64,000 nt of DNA from Chitinophagaceae bacterium (GCA_016721385.1 JADKIE010000002.1:558001-622000), one strand, 5' to 3'; numbered from the stretch's first letter, positions 27,968-39,317 are shown. Notes: generated from the letters alone by a model not told the origin. Made by a program: numbers and translations.

Positions 27968-30888
27968 CTACAATCCCATCGCTTTATAAATAGCCTCATG
28001 TATTTTAGGACGCACATTCATTTTTAGCAATTTTTGATTATCTCCACCCTGTGGGTTTACTCTGTTGCTTAAAAAAACATACACCAATTTATTTACCGGG
28101 TCGGCCCAGGCACAAGTGCCCGTAAAGCCGGTATGGCCAAAGGTTTGCGGCGATGCAGATAAACAAGGGTAGGGCTCTGTTTTTGTAGCATTATCTTTTT
28201 CGGGCTTATCAAACCCATATCCTCTTCGGCTAATTTCGCTGTGATAAGCTGTAAACAAATCTATGGTTTGTTTGTTTATATAGTTTTTTCCGTTAAATGT
28301 TCCGCCATTTAAAAGCATTTGCATAATAACAGCAATATCATAAGCATTACTAAACAAGCCGGCATGGCCTGCTACACCACCAAACATAGCTGCTCCCGGA
28401 TCATGCACATCGCCCCGTAATAATTGAAACCTAAATTGATTTTCTCTTTCGGTAGGCACTACCCTGTTTATTGGGTGAAAATTGCGAGGCAAAAAACCGG
28501 CAGTTGTTAATCCAAGCGGTGTATAAAATTCTTTTTTTACATATTCGTTTAATGGCGATCCGGTAACTGCTTCTACTATCTTACCTAAAAAATAAAATCA
28601 TTATCGCTATATACATACTTGTTGGCGGCACCTAACGGGCTTTGTAAAATACGGTTATACAGTGTATCTCTCCAACTGTTACGCATAAACATATTTTGTG
28701 CCACCCGTATATTAAACGAATCGTTTGGTATAGTTGAGTAATATGCCGTGTAAGGATTTCCGTTAGTATCAATCGTTTCTTTATAAAAAGGTATAAAAGA
28801 AACGAGCCCTGCCTGGTGCAATAAAATATTTTCAATCGTAAGGTTTTCTTTATTGCTTCCTTTAACCCAGGGAAGATAATCGCCTAATTTTTTTTTTAGT
28901 TCAATCTTACCTTCGTCATACAATTTCATTACAGATATAGTAGTGGCACAAATTTTTGTAACACTCGCCATATCAAAAATATTTTCTAAATTACTTGGCT
29001 CTGTTTTATCGTATGTTAAATACCCAAATGCTTTGTGGTAGGCAATTTTACCATCTTTTACAACCAGTACTACACAGCCGGGTGTTGCACCCTTAGCAAT
29101 GGCATCGTTAGCTATCGAGTCTATAGAATATAGTTTTACCGGATCCAAACCAACTCCATCCGGGTTGGTACGGGGCAAAAAAAAACCGGTAGCAATTACA
29201 CCACTGCCATATTTATAGTCATCACAAACGGTAACAGGTAGTTTTCCTTTTGCTGTAATTTTTCCTTGCAATAAATCGATAGCTGCATTTTGCACTATGG
29301 CATCATCTTCGTAGCATGCAATTAAGTTTTTTGCGCCACACCAATTTTTTATTGCATACGGGTTACCAAATACAAATGTAATAGCATTGGTTTGTTGTTG
29401 CAGTTGAGTAACCAAATCTATTGCCGGTTTGCTAATACCAAAATTATTGGCCGGTACTCTGCTATAACTGTGAATGCCAATCACCACTTTTTTGTAGCGT
29501 TTTTTGATTAAATCCACCATCGATAAAATTCTTCCGGCATCTTGTTTATAATTAAAATAAAAAACATCTGCCTTGTAATCGCTACGCATACGTTTTGCAA
29601 AAGCATTATCGGCAGTGTTACCTATACTTATATACGCCACTTCATTAAGTTTTGCTGTTATTTGCAGCGGAAAAAACTCATCGTTTGTTTTGTTTAAAAC
29701 AGTAATGGCATTTTCTGCAACTACTTTACGCATATCGTTAACCTTACTGTTTAAGTCGTTAGTAAGATTAAAAGTGTTGATGGGCTGCCAGTTGTTTAAT
29801 CCGTATTGATATTTCGCTATTAGTACTTTTTTGCAATGTGCATCAATATCTGCCCAACTTAATTTTTTCTTTTTAATGGCCTCTTTAATTTTTGCAATAG
29901 AAAGCGGTACATCTCCGGGCAAACACAACATATCGTTTCCTGCTATTAACGATTGTACAGATGCCTCACCATTGGGATAGAATTTTTTTACACCTGCCAT
30001 TTCCAAAGCATCGGTAAAAGTTAATCCCTGATAACCTAATTGATTACGCATTAACTCTGTTACATTTTTATAACTGATAGATGTTGGCTTGTTAGGTGTA
30101 TTATCAATTGCAGGTATAGCTAAATGTGCTATCATAACACTACCAATGCCTGCTTTAAAAATTTCACGAAAAGGATACAACTCTAAGGAATCTAACTGCG
30201 CCATTGTTTTATTTATTACCGGCAAATCGTAGTGAGAATCTACAGCAACATCGCCATGTCCCGGAAAGTGTTTGGCACAAGCCATTACGCCAACATCTTG
30301 CATGCCTTTCATATATTGTATGCCATATAAGGCTACTTTGTATTTATCTTCTCCAAAACTTCTGTCATTAATTACAGGGTTATTAGGATTATTATTTACA
30401 TCTACCACAGGTGCATAGTTAACCTGTATGCCTACACGTTTACACTGCTCACCTACAACCTTACCATAATTATATACAATGGTTGCATCTTGCACAGCAC
30501 CCAGCATCATTTGCCTTGGCAATGGCAATATGCTATCAATCATACGCATACCTACACCCCACTCTGCATCAATACACATTAAAATAGGCGTTTTAGCCTG
30601 ACTTTGCAAATTGTTAACTATGGTTGCCTGCTTTACCGGGCTTCCCTGAAAAAGGCAAATGCCGCCAATGTTATATTGCTTTACCAAATCGGCAACCTGC
30701 TTATCAAAAAATGTAGTGGTTTTTGTTTTAGCATCGTAGGTAGATAACCTAACAACCATTAGTTGTGCTATCCGCTGCTCTTGGGTTAGAGTATTAAAAA
30801 CACTGTCTGCCCACTTAGTTGCTGCAGCATTTTGTGCAGTTGCGGTATTGCTTATTAATATAAAAAAGAATATTATTATCCGGTTCAT
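27968..30888 (-). CDS. GH3 beta-N-acetylglucosaminidase fused to a serine hydrolase (one frameshift)
   Basis: Exported two-enzyme protein of about 973 residues. After a signal peptide, a GH3 domain (about 25-370) has the NagZ signature KHFPGHGDVAVDSHYDLPVI near residue 206 and the nucleophile region TFTDALEMAGV, suggesting release of N-acetylglucosamine from cell-wall fragments. The C-terminal beta-lactamase/PBP-like domain has the SxxK motif in MASVTKICATT (near 640), a YSDNDF segment and HTGFTGTCAWADP. Its substrate is unknown. The frame breaks at the A6 run 28587-28592; one base restores YSDNDFIFLGKIVEAVTGSP. The fusion is a known Bacteroidota architecture. Confidence 0.9.
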
Positions 30889-30922
30889 CCTATCGAAAAA
30901 TTTTATAGTGGAAAGTATGTGT

Positions 30923-30930
30923 TATTTTTG
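30923..30930 (+). promoter_or_regulatory. Putative -7 promoter element for mutL
   Basis: TATTTTTG matches TAnnTTTG 20 bases before the TTG start of mutL, in the divergent gap with the GH3 fusion gene. A T-rich tract, not a clean TTTG, lies at the -33 distance. Confidence 0.4.
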
Positions 30931-30950
30931 AACTTCTAAATTAATGGATT

Positions 30951-32789
30951 TTGCCCGATATTATTCAATTATTGCCCGATAACATTGCTAATCAAATAGC
31001 AGCTGGTGAGGTTATACAACGTCCGGCAAGTGCCGTTAAAGAGCTTTTGGAAAATGCCGTAGATGCCGGTGCTGACGAAATAAAACTTATTGTGAACGAT
31101 GCCGGAAAATCGTTAATACAAGTTATTGATAATGGTAAAGGCATGAGTGAAATCGATGCCCGAATGTCGTTTGAGCGCCATGCCACCAGTAAAATAAAAG
31201 ATATTGAAGACCTGTTTAGAATAAAAACAATGGGTTTTAGAGGCGAAGCTTTGGCAAGTATTGCCGCTGTAGCTCAGGTAGAACTTAAAACAAAAAGAGC
31301 AGAAGATGAAACAGGTGTTTTTTTAGAAGTAGAAAATAGTGTGGTAATAAAACAAGAGCCAATTGCCGCAACGAATGGCACAAGCATTGCCATGAAAAAC
31401 CTGTTTTTTAATGTACCTGCCCGTCGTAATTTTTTAAAAAGCAATGCTGCAGAGCTAAGGCATATTGTAGATGAATTTGTAAGAGTGGCTATGGCTTTTC
31501 CGGAAATATTTTTTTCTCTTAGCAGTAACGGGCAACAGGTTTTTCATTTAGAGGCAGGCACCCTTAAACAGCGTATTGTACAAATTTTAGGTAATAATTA
31601 CAATGCCAAAGTGGTTAGTGTGCAAGAGCATACCGATTATATGAACATTTATGGATTTGTGGGAAAGCCCGAAACAGCTAAAAAAACCAGAGGCGATCAA
31701 TATTTTTTTGTAAACAACCGTTTTATAAAAAGCGCCTATCTTAACCATGCGGTAATGAATGCTTTTGATGAAATGATTGCCAAAGATAGTTTTCCGATGT
31801 ACACATTGTTTATTGATTTGGATCCATCGCAATTAGATATTAATGTACACCCAACCAAGCAGGAAATAAAATTTGAAGACGAAAAAATTGTATACGCTTT
31901 TGTGCAAAGTGCCGTAAAGCATGCCTTGGCACAATTTAGCATTACGCCTACATTGGATTTTGAACTGGATGCATCCATTCAAAGCCTGGATGCAGTAAGC
32001 AAGCCGTTTACCGAAGAAAATAAATCATCTGCAACATCATCCTCTTTATACAGCACATTTACTAAAAAAAATCAGGCCCATTTTGTAGAAAGTAAAAGTG
32101 AGTTAAAGCACTGGAAAGATTTTTACGAACCAACTAAAAAAGTTTCAAGCACTGAGTTACAGGTTGATTCAAATGAAACAAAAAAAGATTTTGATTTCTT
32201 AGATGCCCATAACTCTAAATTTGAAACTGAAAATTGTTTTCAACTTCACAACACATTCATCATCTTACCTACACATAATGGGTACTACTTACTACATCAG
32301 CAAAATGCACATGAGCGTATTTTGTACGAACGTTTTATTGCGGCTGTAGATGGTAAACCAATGAGTACACAGCAAAGTTTGTTTCCGGTAACTATTGATT
32401 TAGCTCCTGCTGATGCTGTTTTGCTAAATGAACTATTGCCCGATTTACAACACCTTGGCTATATGCTGGAACCCTTTGGAAACAATACTTTTGTAATACA
32501 AGGTACACCTGCAGATGTTGTACAGGGTAACGAAAAAGTAGCCATAGAGAAAATGCTGGAGCAATACAAGCATTTTAGCAACGATTTAAAATACAGTAAA
32601 AGAGAAAAATTATTACGCTCCTTAGCATTACAACAAGCTATAAAACCCGGCACAAGCCTTACCGAAAAAGAGATGAAAGGTTTAGTAGAAGATTTATTTA
32701 ATTGTACAACACCTAATATTACAGCAAACGGAAAACCAACTTATTTAGAATTTAAAAAAAATGAGTTGAATAAGATGTTTGGGCGATAG
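30951..32789 (+). CDS. mutL: DNA mismatch repair protein MutL
   Basis: MutL links mismatch recognition by MutS to strand removal. The GHKL ATPase is clear in the 612 residues: NAVDAGADE, DNGKGM, GFRGEALASI. The C-terminal domain ends GKPTYLEFKKNELNKMFGR, matching the end motif of endonuclease-type MutL. In the metal-binding motif normally DQHAxxER, this protein has HQQNAHER (residues 449-456), so the catalytic Asp is His. The start is TTG 30951, which gives the family length; the ATG at 30944 is out of frame and would need a one-base deletion. Confidence 0.93.
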   Translation: MPDIIQLLPDNIANQIAAGEVIQRPASAVKELLENAVDAGADEIKLIVNDAGKSLIQVIDNGKGMSEIDARMSFERHATSKIKDIEDLFRIKTMGFRGEALASIAAVAQVELKTKRAEDETGVFLEVENSVVIKQEPIAATNGTSIAMKNLFFNVPARRNFLKSNAAELRHIVDEFVRVAMAFPEIFFSLSSNGQQVFHLEAGTLKQRIVQILGNNYNAKVVSVQEHTDYMNIYGFVGKPETAKKTRGDQYFFVNNRFIKSAYLNHAVMNAFDEMIAKDSFPMYTLFIDLDPSQLDINVHPTKQEIKFEDEKIVYAFVQSAVKHALAQFSITPTLDFELDASIQSLDAVSKPFTEENKSSATSSSLYSTFTKKNQAHFVESKSELKHWKDFYEPTKKVSSTELQVDSNETKKDFDFLDAHNSKFETENCFQLHNTFIILPTHNGYYLLHQQNAHERILYERFIAAVDGKPMSTQQSLFPVTIDLAPADAVLLNELLPDLQHLGYMLEPFGNNTFVIQGTPADVVQGNEKVAIEKMLEQYKHFSNDLKYSKREKLLRSLALQQAIKPGTSLTEKEMKGLVEDLFNCTTPNITANGKPTYLEFKKNELNKMFGR

Positions 32790-32796
32790 AATAAAA

Positions 32797-32825
32797 AATC
32801 CCAATTGGAAAAACCAATTGGGATT
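32797..32825. terminator. Bidirectional intrinsic terminator between mutL and the PKD gene
   Basis: Perfect 12-base arms AATCCCAATTGG (32797-32808) and CCAATTGGGATT (32814-32825) with an A5 loop. A T-run follows on the minus strand, so it serves both convergent genes. Confidence 0.85.
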
Positions 32826-32843
32826 ACTAATGTTTTTTAGCTG

Positions 32844-34765
32844 TTACATTTTTTGAAAAGTACCATAGCACACGGCATTACCATGTGTAACTCTTATAAT
32901 ATAGGCGCCTAATGGCAATGTACCTATATTGATAGAAACCACATTGTTGCCAGCAACACCTGCTATTTGCCTTTCGGCCACAAGTATGTTTAGTGTATTA
33001 TATACTTTAGCGGTAATTGTTTCGGGTACCGATAAGTTTACATTTACATTTACCATTGCCGTTGCCGGATTTGGATATGGTTGCAATACACATGCATTAG
33101 GTGGCGCTATTTGCTCTATCCTTATATAGTTACAATATTCTTTAACACAACCGCCAACGGTTACAGCTCGTAAACAAACCCTGTAATAACCCGTATCGGC
33201 AAAAATGTACATAGGATTGTTTTGATGCAGTATTATAGTCTGATTATTTGATACTCTTGTAATAGTCCAGGTTTGATCTATTAAAGCCATTGTTGAATGT
33301 GCTGTAAAGAATACTTTATTGGGCATTACCACATCTCTGGTAAATGTATAGTTTACATGTGCTGTATCGCAGTTGTTAGTTGGGCCGGCTTGTACGGTTC
33401 TGCAAGTAGTACTTGCACAATTTGCGTTACGCCATACCGTTAGGCAAACATTGTACATGCCTGCTTGTGCATATGTATGATTGGTTAACATGCTGGTACT
33501 TCCTGTGCCATCGCCAAATGTCCAGGTATATTGCGCTGCATTACTTTGGTAGGCAGGGAAAAATGCAAAAGTTTGACTATTGGCTGTTGAACGTATAAAA
33601 TCAAAATTGCTTTGATTATTACAAGGTGGCGGAGGCGTAGCACCAACTACAATACTATCACAAATCATTCTTACACAAGTATTGCTTGTTTGCACTTTTA
33701 AACAAACCAAATAGCGGCCGGGTTGAGCGTACTCATGTATTGCATTCCATGTATTGGCAGCTGTACCATCACCAAATGTCCATGTAACAATAGCACTTGC
33801 AGATGTGGTATTGGTAAGATTAGTAAAATAAATTTTTCTGTTATTCAACGAATCTGCATGCCAGCTATAGTTTACCACTAAATTACAAGCTGGTGGTGGC
33901 GTAGCAATTACTATGGTATGGCAAATTTCACGTACACAATTTATAGGTGTGCCTGCATTGTTTCTTTTTTGAACACGTAAGCAAACAGTATAAGTACCAG
34001 GCTGAGTATAGGTATGATTCGGATGTACTACATTAGATGAGGTTCCGTCTCCAAATGTCCAACGGATAGAATCGGTAGCGCCTAATGGAACAGTTGTATT
34101 TGTAAACAATATTTTTGAGCATTCAAACTATCCGGGTGCCAAATAAAATTAGCAACCATATTACAGTGGGTTTGTACAATAACTGTTTTACAAATTTCTC
34201 TAAGACATGGTGTAGTGCCTGGTGTGGTTAATTTTTTTACCCTTAAACAAACAGTATAGGAGCCTGCATTTGTGTAGGTATGCATAGGGTTCACATCTAA
34301 TGAAGATGATCCATCGCCAAAAGACCATTGTACAGAATCGGTTGCAGCCAATGGCGTACTTAAATTTTGAAAGGCAATTGTTAATGGATTTGCTGTTGCT
34401 GGCATCCAACTAAAATCTACAACCAAATTACATGGCGGCGCTTGCTGTATTACAATTACTCTGGTAAATGATTGTGTACAAACAGGTGTACCATTTGGAG
34501 TACGTAACACTACCGTATGCACTACTGAGTAAGTACCATTGGCGGCATAGCTATGTGTTGGCACAACCTGATTAGATACAGGCGATGCATCTCCAAAATT
34601 CCAAATATGTTGTGTTAAAACAGAGTCGGTCATTGCAGGAGTAAACGTAACTGTATTACCATTAATAAACTGAAATGCAAACTCTGCGTTGCAGGTTGTT
34701 TGGGCATTAGCTTTAAAAAAGAATACCGTAAAAATTAATCCAACTAGAGTAATAAATTTTTTCAT
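32844..34765 (-). CDS. Secreted PKD-repeat protein with T9SS sorting domain (one frameshift)
   Basis: About 640 residues. A signal peptide (MKKFITLVGLIFTVFFFKAN) is followed by five PKD modules, each with a W-x-FGDG-type core (IWNFGDAS, VQWSFGDGSS, IRWTFGDGTS, VTWTFGDGTA, YTWTFGDGTG). A sixth, degenerate module has lost the FGDG core. The C-terminal about 80 residues (PYPNPATAMVNVNVNL...GAYIIRVTHGNAVCYGTFQKM) are a type A T9SS sorting domain, so the protein is exported to the surface or released. Its function is likely adhesive or structural, with no enzyme domain. The frame breaks at the T5 run 34112-34116; one base restores SLNAQKILFTNTTVP. Confidence 0.88.
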
Positions 34766-34957
34766 GCGTTTATTTTTATTTTTTTAATTGTCACATGGAA
34801 TTTGCCTATAAACATTATCGGTTGATATCAACTGTTTTGTTGTGGCTCGTTTTATACTTATTTATTTGAGTAAAAAAGGTGAAGCTTTCATATAAAGAAA
34901 ATAAATAAGCCTATAAATGTACAAACACTTATTAAGCCTTACAAATATAATTAATAA

Positions 34958-36379
34958 TTAATACGTATTTATCAGATTCTCTAAAAATTGCTCAGCGGCT
35001 TTACGAATTGGCGCAGCCCCTGTTATGTAGTTATTATTAAGTATAGAAAAAACAAGTAATTTACCCTTTTGGGTAATTAAAAAACCACTTAGTGCACAAT
35101 TGTTACTTAATGTGCCTGTTTTAGCATAAATACGCCCTGCATTTTTTTTAAAGTAAGATGCTAAAGTGCCTTCGCCGCCGGTGGGCAAAATCGTTTTTAA
35201 TCTTTCTAAACCAAATTCGTTCTTCATTTTGTTTAATAAATAAACAAGGGATTGTGGTGTAGTTAAATTGTATCGGCTTAAGCCGCTGCCATCAACCCAT
35301 TTAGGGCGTTGAGGTAAATCTTTTAAAGACGATTTTAAAATGGTATCAATCATTTTTTCGTCGCTCATAAATCCTAAAAATTCGTTACTGGCCATTAATA
35401 AAGTTTGCTCTGCAAAAAAATTATCGCTGCGGTGCATCATGGGTTTAAAGAGAGAATCGGAAGGTTGGGAGTGGATAGTTTTAGAAAACTTCGCATTTAA
35501 ATTTTCATGATCGCTCATAAATTTTTGTGCATTATAAATGGGTTTCTTTATTGTATCAGAAAGTAGTTCAACGACAATTTTACGAGAAGTAGCAAAAGGT
35601 ATTTGCTGTTGTTTTTGTTTCTCCAATGCATCTCTAATATAAAAAGTGTTGCTTTCAAGGTTACGGCCAATTTTAAAAAAAAACGACTTTCGCAACGCAA
35701 TTCTTTTTTGAATAGAATCCCAGTTGTTTTCCTTTATCACTTCATATGGTTTAAACTGCCATTTATTCCAATATTTTTCATTTGCAAACAATTTTGGTTG
35801 TGTGTGAAATTGAACAAAATTTTCTGTACCGAAAACAGCTAAAGCGCTATCATCTACATCAAAAAAAGTTATTGTATTACCAAAAATGGGCATTTCTGAT
35901 TTTTCTACCATATAGCTATTTTGGTAGTCGTTCCAAGCCCATCCATTTCCCCATCTGCTAAAAGCCTCATTTCCAAACCGAATTACAATTGGTTTTGTAC
36001 TTTGGTGCATGGCAGCAAGTAGCGGCTGAAACTTATATTCTTCATTTAGGAAAGTTGGATCTGCTGTTGGAATTATTATTAGTGCATTTTCTTTTTCAAA
36101 ATATCTTGCTCCCACCAAACTATCTCCCAAATACTTCATCCCTGCATACAACGTAAACAATTTGGTATTGCTTGCCGGTATAAAATAATTTATAGCATTA
36201 TGGTTATACCAATATTTGTTGGTAGCAGGCTCATAAATACTTATACCAATATGGCCTGTATTTACAGCACTATCTTTTAATATGGTTGCGTTGGCCTGTT
36301 TGGCTATTTGCTTACTTACTGTGCAGGAAAAAAGGAATACGCTGCCAGCAAGTAATAGTATAAAATAATTTTTAAGCAT
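34958..36379 (-). CDS. dacB: D-alanyl-D-alanine carboxypeptidase/endopeptidase (PBP4, S13 family)
   Basis: Periplasmic penicillin-binding protein that trims the peptidoglycan stem peptides. The start ATG 36379 gives a lipoprotein signal (MLKNYFILLLAGSVFLFSC), whose Cys suggests lipid anchoring. All three active-site motifs are present: SxxK as SNTK near residue 67, SxN as SDN in MHRSDNFFAEQ, and KTG in YAKTGTLSNN. The length (473) is normal for the family. An upstream ATG at 36421 would add 14 polar residues before the signal peptide and is less likely. Confidence 0.9.
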   Translation of the reverse strand: MLKNYFILLLAGSVFLFSCTVSKQIAKQANATILKDSAVNTGHIGISIYEPATNKYWYNHNAINYFIPASNTKLFTLYAGMKYLGDSLVGARYFEKENALIIIPTADPTFLNEEYKFQPLLAAMHQSTKPIVIRFGNEAFSRWGNGWAWNDYQNSYMVEKSEMPIFGNTITFFDVDDSALAVFGTENFVQFHTQPKLFANEKYWNKWQFKPYEVIKENNWDSIQKRIALRKSFFFKIGRNLESNTFYIRDALEKQKQQQIPFATSRKIVVELLSDTIKKPIYNAQKFMSDHENLNAKFSKTIHSQPSDSLFKPMMHRSDNFFAEQTLLMASNEFLGFMSDEKMIDTILKSSLKDLPQRPKWVDGSGLSRYNLTTPQSLVYLLNKMKNEFGLERLKTILPTGGEGTLASYFKKNAGRIYAKTGTLSNNCALSGFLITQKGKLLVFSILNNNYITGAAPIRKAAEQFLENLINTY

Positions 36380-36482
36380 TTTTATGTTTGGTAAAGCGGC
36401 ATGTTTAAAATCATATTTCATAATGCTTAAATCATTTTATTGTTTGGCATTAAAGTTATAATTTTCGTTCACAATATCACAC

Positions 36483-37478
36483 ATGTTTTTACTGCAACGC
36501 TTAAATCTTTTAAAAGGGCTTTTTCCTCCTCTTGTTTTATTGGGTGGCTTAATACTTTTTGGCACATTTGGCTATATTGTAATTGAAAAATTCAATTTTT
36601 TAGACGCCCTGTACATGACCGTTATCACCATTGCATCGGTTGGTTTTCATGAAGTTCATCCACTTAGTGATGCAGGAAGAATTTTTACCATCTTTCTAAT
36701 ACTAATTAACCTTGGCTTATTTACTTATTTTATTACACTACTCTCCCGCTATTTTTTTGATTTAGAATTTATAAAGAAATATAAACTGCTAAAAATGGAA
36801 AACGAAATTAAAAAATTACAAAGCCATGTTATTATTTGCGGTTTTGGCCGCAATGGTAAAGAAAGTGCCAACATCTTAAATAAAAATAAAATTCCTTTTG
36901 TTGTTTTAGAAGAAAAGAATGAATTGGAAACCGATTTAAACTTTGATGTAACCTATTTTTTAAAAGGTGATGCCACTAAAGATGAAACCCTGCTTGAAGC
37001 CGGAATAAAAAATGCAAGAGCTATTATTACCACACTCCCATTAGATGCCGATAATTTATTTGTAGTACTTACCGCTAAACAGCTTAACCCTAATATTACC
37101 ATTATTTCCAGAGCCTCAAAAGACTCCTCCATAACAAAACTAAAAATTGCCGGCGCCAATAACGTAATAATGCCCGATAAAATTGGTGGCGCTCACATGG
37201 CTACGTTAGTTATGTTGCCAGATGTTGTAGAGCTGTTATCTATTATGAGTACAAAAAACAGTTCTTCCTTTAAAGTAGCAGAACTAAAAGCTTCCAAAAG
37301 TATTTTGCTTGACGATTTAGATTTATGGCATAAAACAAACTGCACTATTTTGGGTATTAAAAACGAGGCCAATGATTATACCATAAATCCTCCCAGCTCT
37401 TATAATATAAACCCCGGCGAACGGTTAATTGTAATGGGCAGCAATGAACAAATTGAAAGCGCAAAAAAATTAATTTAG
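36483..37478 (+). CDS. Two-helix potassium-channel-like protein with TrkA-N domain
   Basis: 331 residues. Two membrane helices (about 14-32 and 68-90) flank a pore loop, followed by a cytoplasmic RCK/TrkA-N Rossmann domain (HVIICGFGRNGKESANIL) and a TrkA-C-like end. The pore loop reads TIASVGFHEVHPLS where K+ channels have TVGYGD, so the filter keeps VGF but has His at the second glycine position. Ion selectivity is therefore uncertain; it may be a modified K+ channel. It is divergent from dacB. Confidence 0.88.
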   Translation: MFLLQRLNLLKGLFPPLVLLGGLILFGTFGYIVIEKFNFLDALYMTVITIASVGFHEVHPLSDAGRIFTIFLILINLGLFTYFITLLSRYFFDLEFIKKYKLLKMENEIKKLQSHVIICGFGRNGKESANILNKNKIPFVVLEEKNELETDLNFDVTYFLKGDATKDETLLEAGIKNARAIITTLPLDADNLFVVLTAKQLNPNITIISRASKDSSITKLKIAGANNVIMPDKIGGAHMATLVMLPDVVELLSIMSTKNSSSFKVAELKASKSILLDDLDLWHKTNCTILGIKNEANDYTINPPSSYNINPGERLIVMGSNEQIESAKKLI

Positions 37479-37497
37479 CACATAACTCTTTACTGTA

Positions 37498-38142
37498 CTA
37501 CGTAACCGCTCTCTTCTTTTTTACAAAATATACAACAGCCATTGTTATGGCAGCGCCAACAACAGCTACTGCTATGTCTTTATGTGCATCCCACACATCG
37601 CCTTGGGTAGCTACATACGTTTCGCCGGTTTCTTTTGTAGTAACGGCTGCTACCATCCATTCTATCAGTTCAAAAATACAAGCAAGACTTAAGGTAATTT
37701 CAACCGGCAAAATATATTGCCATTTACCTTTTACATTTAACCGGTTTATTAGCATATCTCTTAGCGGATACGCTAAAAATAAACCAAAGCTAAAATGTAC
37801 AATTCTGTCGTATGGGTTACGCCAAAGATGATATGTGTTTTGCAGCCAACCGCCTAACGGGTTTTTAGTATAGGCATACTGTGCACCAAAAATATGCAAC
37901 AATAAAAAAAGGAAAAAGCATACATAACTGGCATCGCTAAATTGAAAATGGCGATAGTGCCATGTAATAAAAATGGCAAAAATAAATACCAGTATATTTT
38001 CTATAAACCAATCAACGGTATCTATACAATTAAAGAAAAGTATAAACCAAATTGCAGTAAATAATAATGGAAGAAGTTGAAGAATTTTGTTTTTCCCAAA
38101 GCTCACACGTTTGAGGCTTGCCGTTGAAAATTTTATATCCAT
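37498..38142 (-). CDS. DUF2238/YjdF-like membrane protein
   Basis: 214 residues with five to six hydrophobic helices. Motifs of the family are seen: WRNPYDRIVHFSFGLFLAYP and FELIEWMVAAV, and the segment GDVWDAHKDIAVAVVGA near the C-terminus. It sits in the inner membrane; its function is unknown. It converges on the channel-like gene with 19 bases between stops. Confidence 0.85.
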   Translation of the reverse strand: MDIKFSTASLKRVSFGKNKILQLLPLLFTAIWFILFFNCIDTVDWFIENILVFIFAIFITWHYRHFQFSDASYVCFFLFLLLHIFGAQYAYTKNPLGGWLQNTYHLWRNPYDRIVHFSFGLFLAYPLRDMLINRLNVKGKWQYILPVEITLSLACIFELIEWMVAAVTTKETGETYVATQGDVWDAHKDIAVAVVGAAITMAVVYFVKKKRAVT

Positions 38143-38193
38143 ATTACTGGTTTTAATTATGCAGCCTCTTCAATCCTTTTACCAAATTGTTAA

Positions 38194-39317
38194 TCAATTT
38201 CGTTCCTGTGCCCTCAACCATCTTTCAGGTATATCATTATGGCTGGCTAATAAATAATCGGCATAACTGCAAGCAATAAATTTTTATTGGGTAATTGCAT
38301 CCACCATCTGCCGGTTTTTTTACTTTGCAGAAAGATAGTATCTATTTCGGTGAGTGTGCAATGAAATTCGTTAAAGTTTTGTCTGTCTTCTATTTCTGCC
38401 TCTTGCTTGCTTCTGCTCTTTCCATCAATAAAATACCATAGCATTTGCGCAATTTGTTTTGCGGTAAGTTCATTTACGTCTTGTTGCGGATTATAACCGT
38501 ATATACCAAAGCTGCTTAAGTTGTTGCTCATACCGGCATATCGGGTAAGCATACATGCCTCTTCGCCGCTAAAGCCATTGGGGCTTTGTTGTGTGCTTGG
38601 TGCATCACTGTATTTTACTGCATTAATATCAAAACTCAGTAAATGTGTATTACGTATTACAGGTTCCATCTCTTCTATATTTTCCTTTGCTGTACCCACT
38701 CTAAAACAATCAAAACGTAATTTGTCCATTGTTTCCAACATACGAGGATGTACAAAATAACTTTGAAAGCCAATATGATTATAGTGCTTTACCAAATTAG
38801 GTTCGCCGGTAAGCATTTCCATTAAAAAATTTTCGCTGCGTACAGGGCTTTCGCCTTTCAAATCAATAGTTGCATCAACGCAAGTAGCTTCTACCACTTG
38901 TTGCAATTCTTTATAAGCAAAATATTGAGCCAATGTAATATCATGGCTTCCTCCCAGCAAAACCACTGTTTTTTTATGCCTTAACAACTCAGCCAAAACT
39001 GTTTTTACTGCAGCATAGCTGTCGGCTAAAGTGGCACCCGTTTTTATGTTCCCTATATCAGCAATGCTTACAGATGTATGCCAAAAATGTAAACGATATA
39101 ATTGTTTACGAATGGTATTTGGCGCATTAACAGCATTTGCGTTACCGCTTCCTCTAACTTCAGGTACCCCTATCAGCACAATATCTGCCAGGCTTACATC
39201 CGGAAAATTATTTTCGTAAATAGCAATATGTTTGGCCAATTGCCCGTCATTATACCCTTCATCTTCGTTAATTGCAGACGCAAAGACCGGCTCTAAAAAA
39301 TCATGTAAATCGTACAT
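38194..39317 (-). CDS. Arginase/formimidoylglutamase-family protein with altered metal site (one frameshift)
   Basis: About 374 residues of the ureohydrolase fold, annotated in Bacteroidota as formimidoylglutamase-like. The arginase metal motifs are partly lost: GGDHS is GGSHD (His kept), DAHxD is DATID (His changed to Thr), and SxDxD is SFDIN (last Asp changed to Asn). Catalysis as a manganese ureohydrolase is therefore doubtful. The frame breaks at the T5 run 38281-38285; one base joins NKKFIACSYADYLLASHNDI and extends the gene to TGA 38194. The C-terminus PERWLRAQERN then matches the relatives I recall. Confidence 0.85.
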
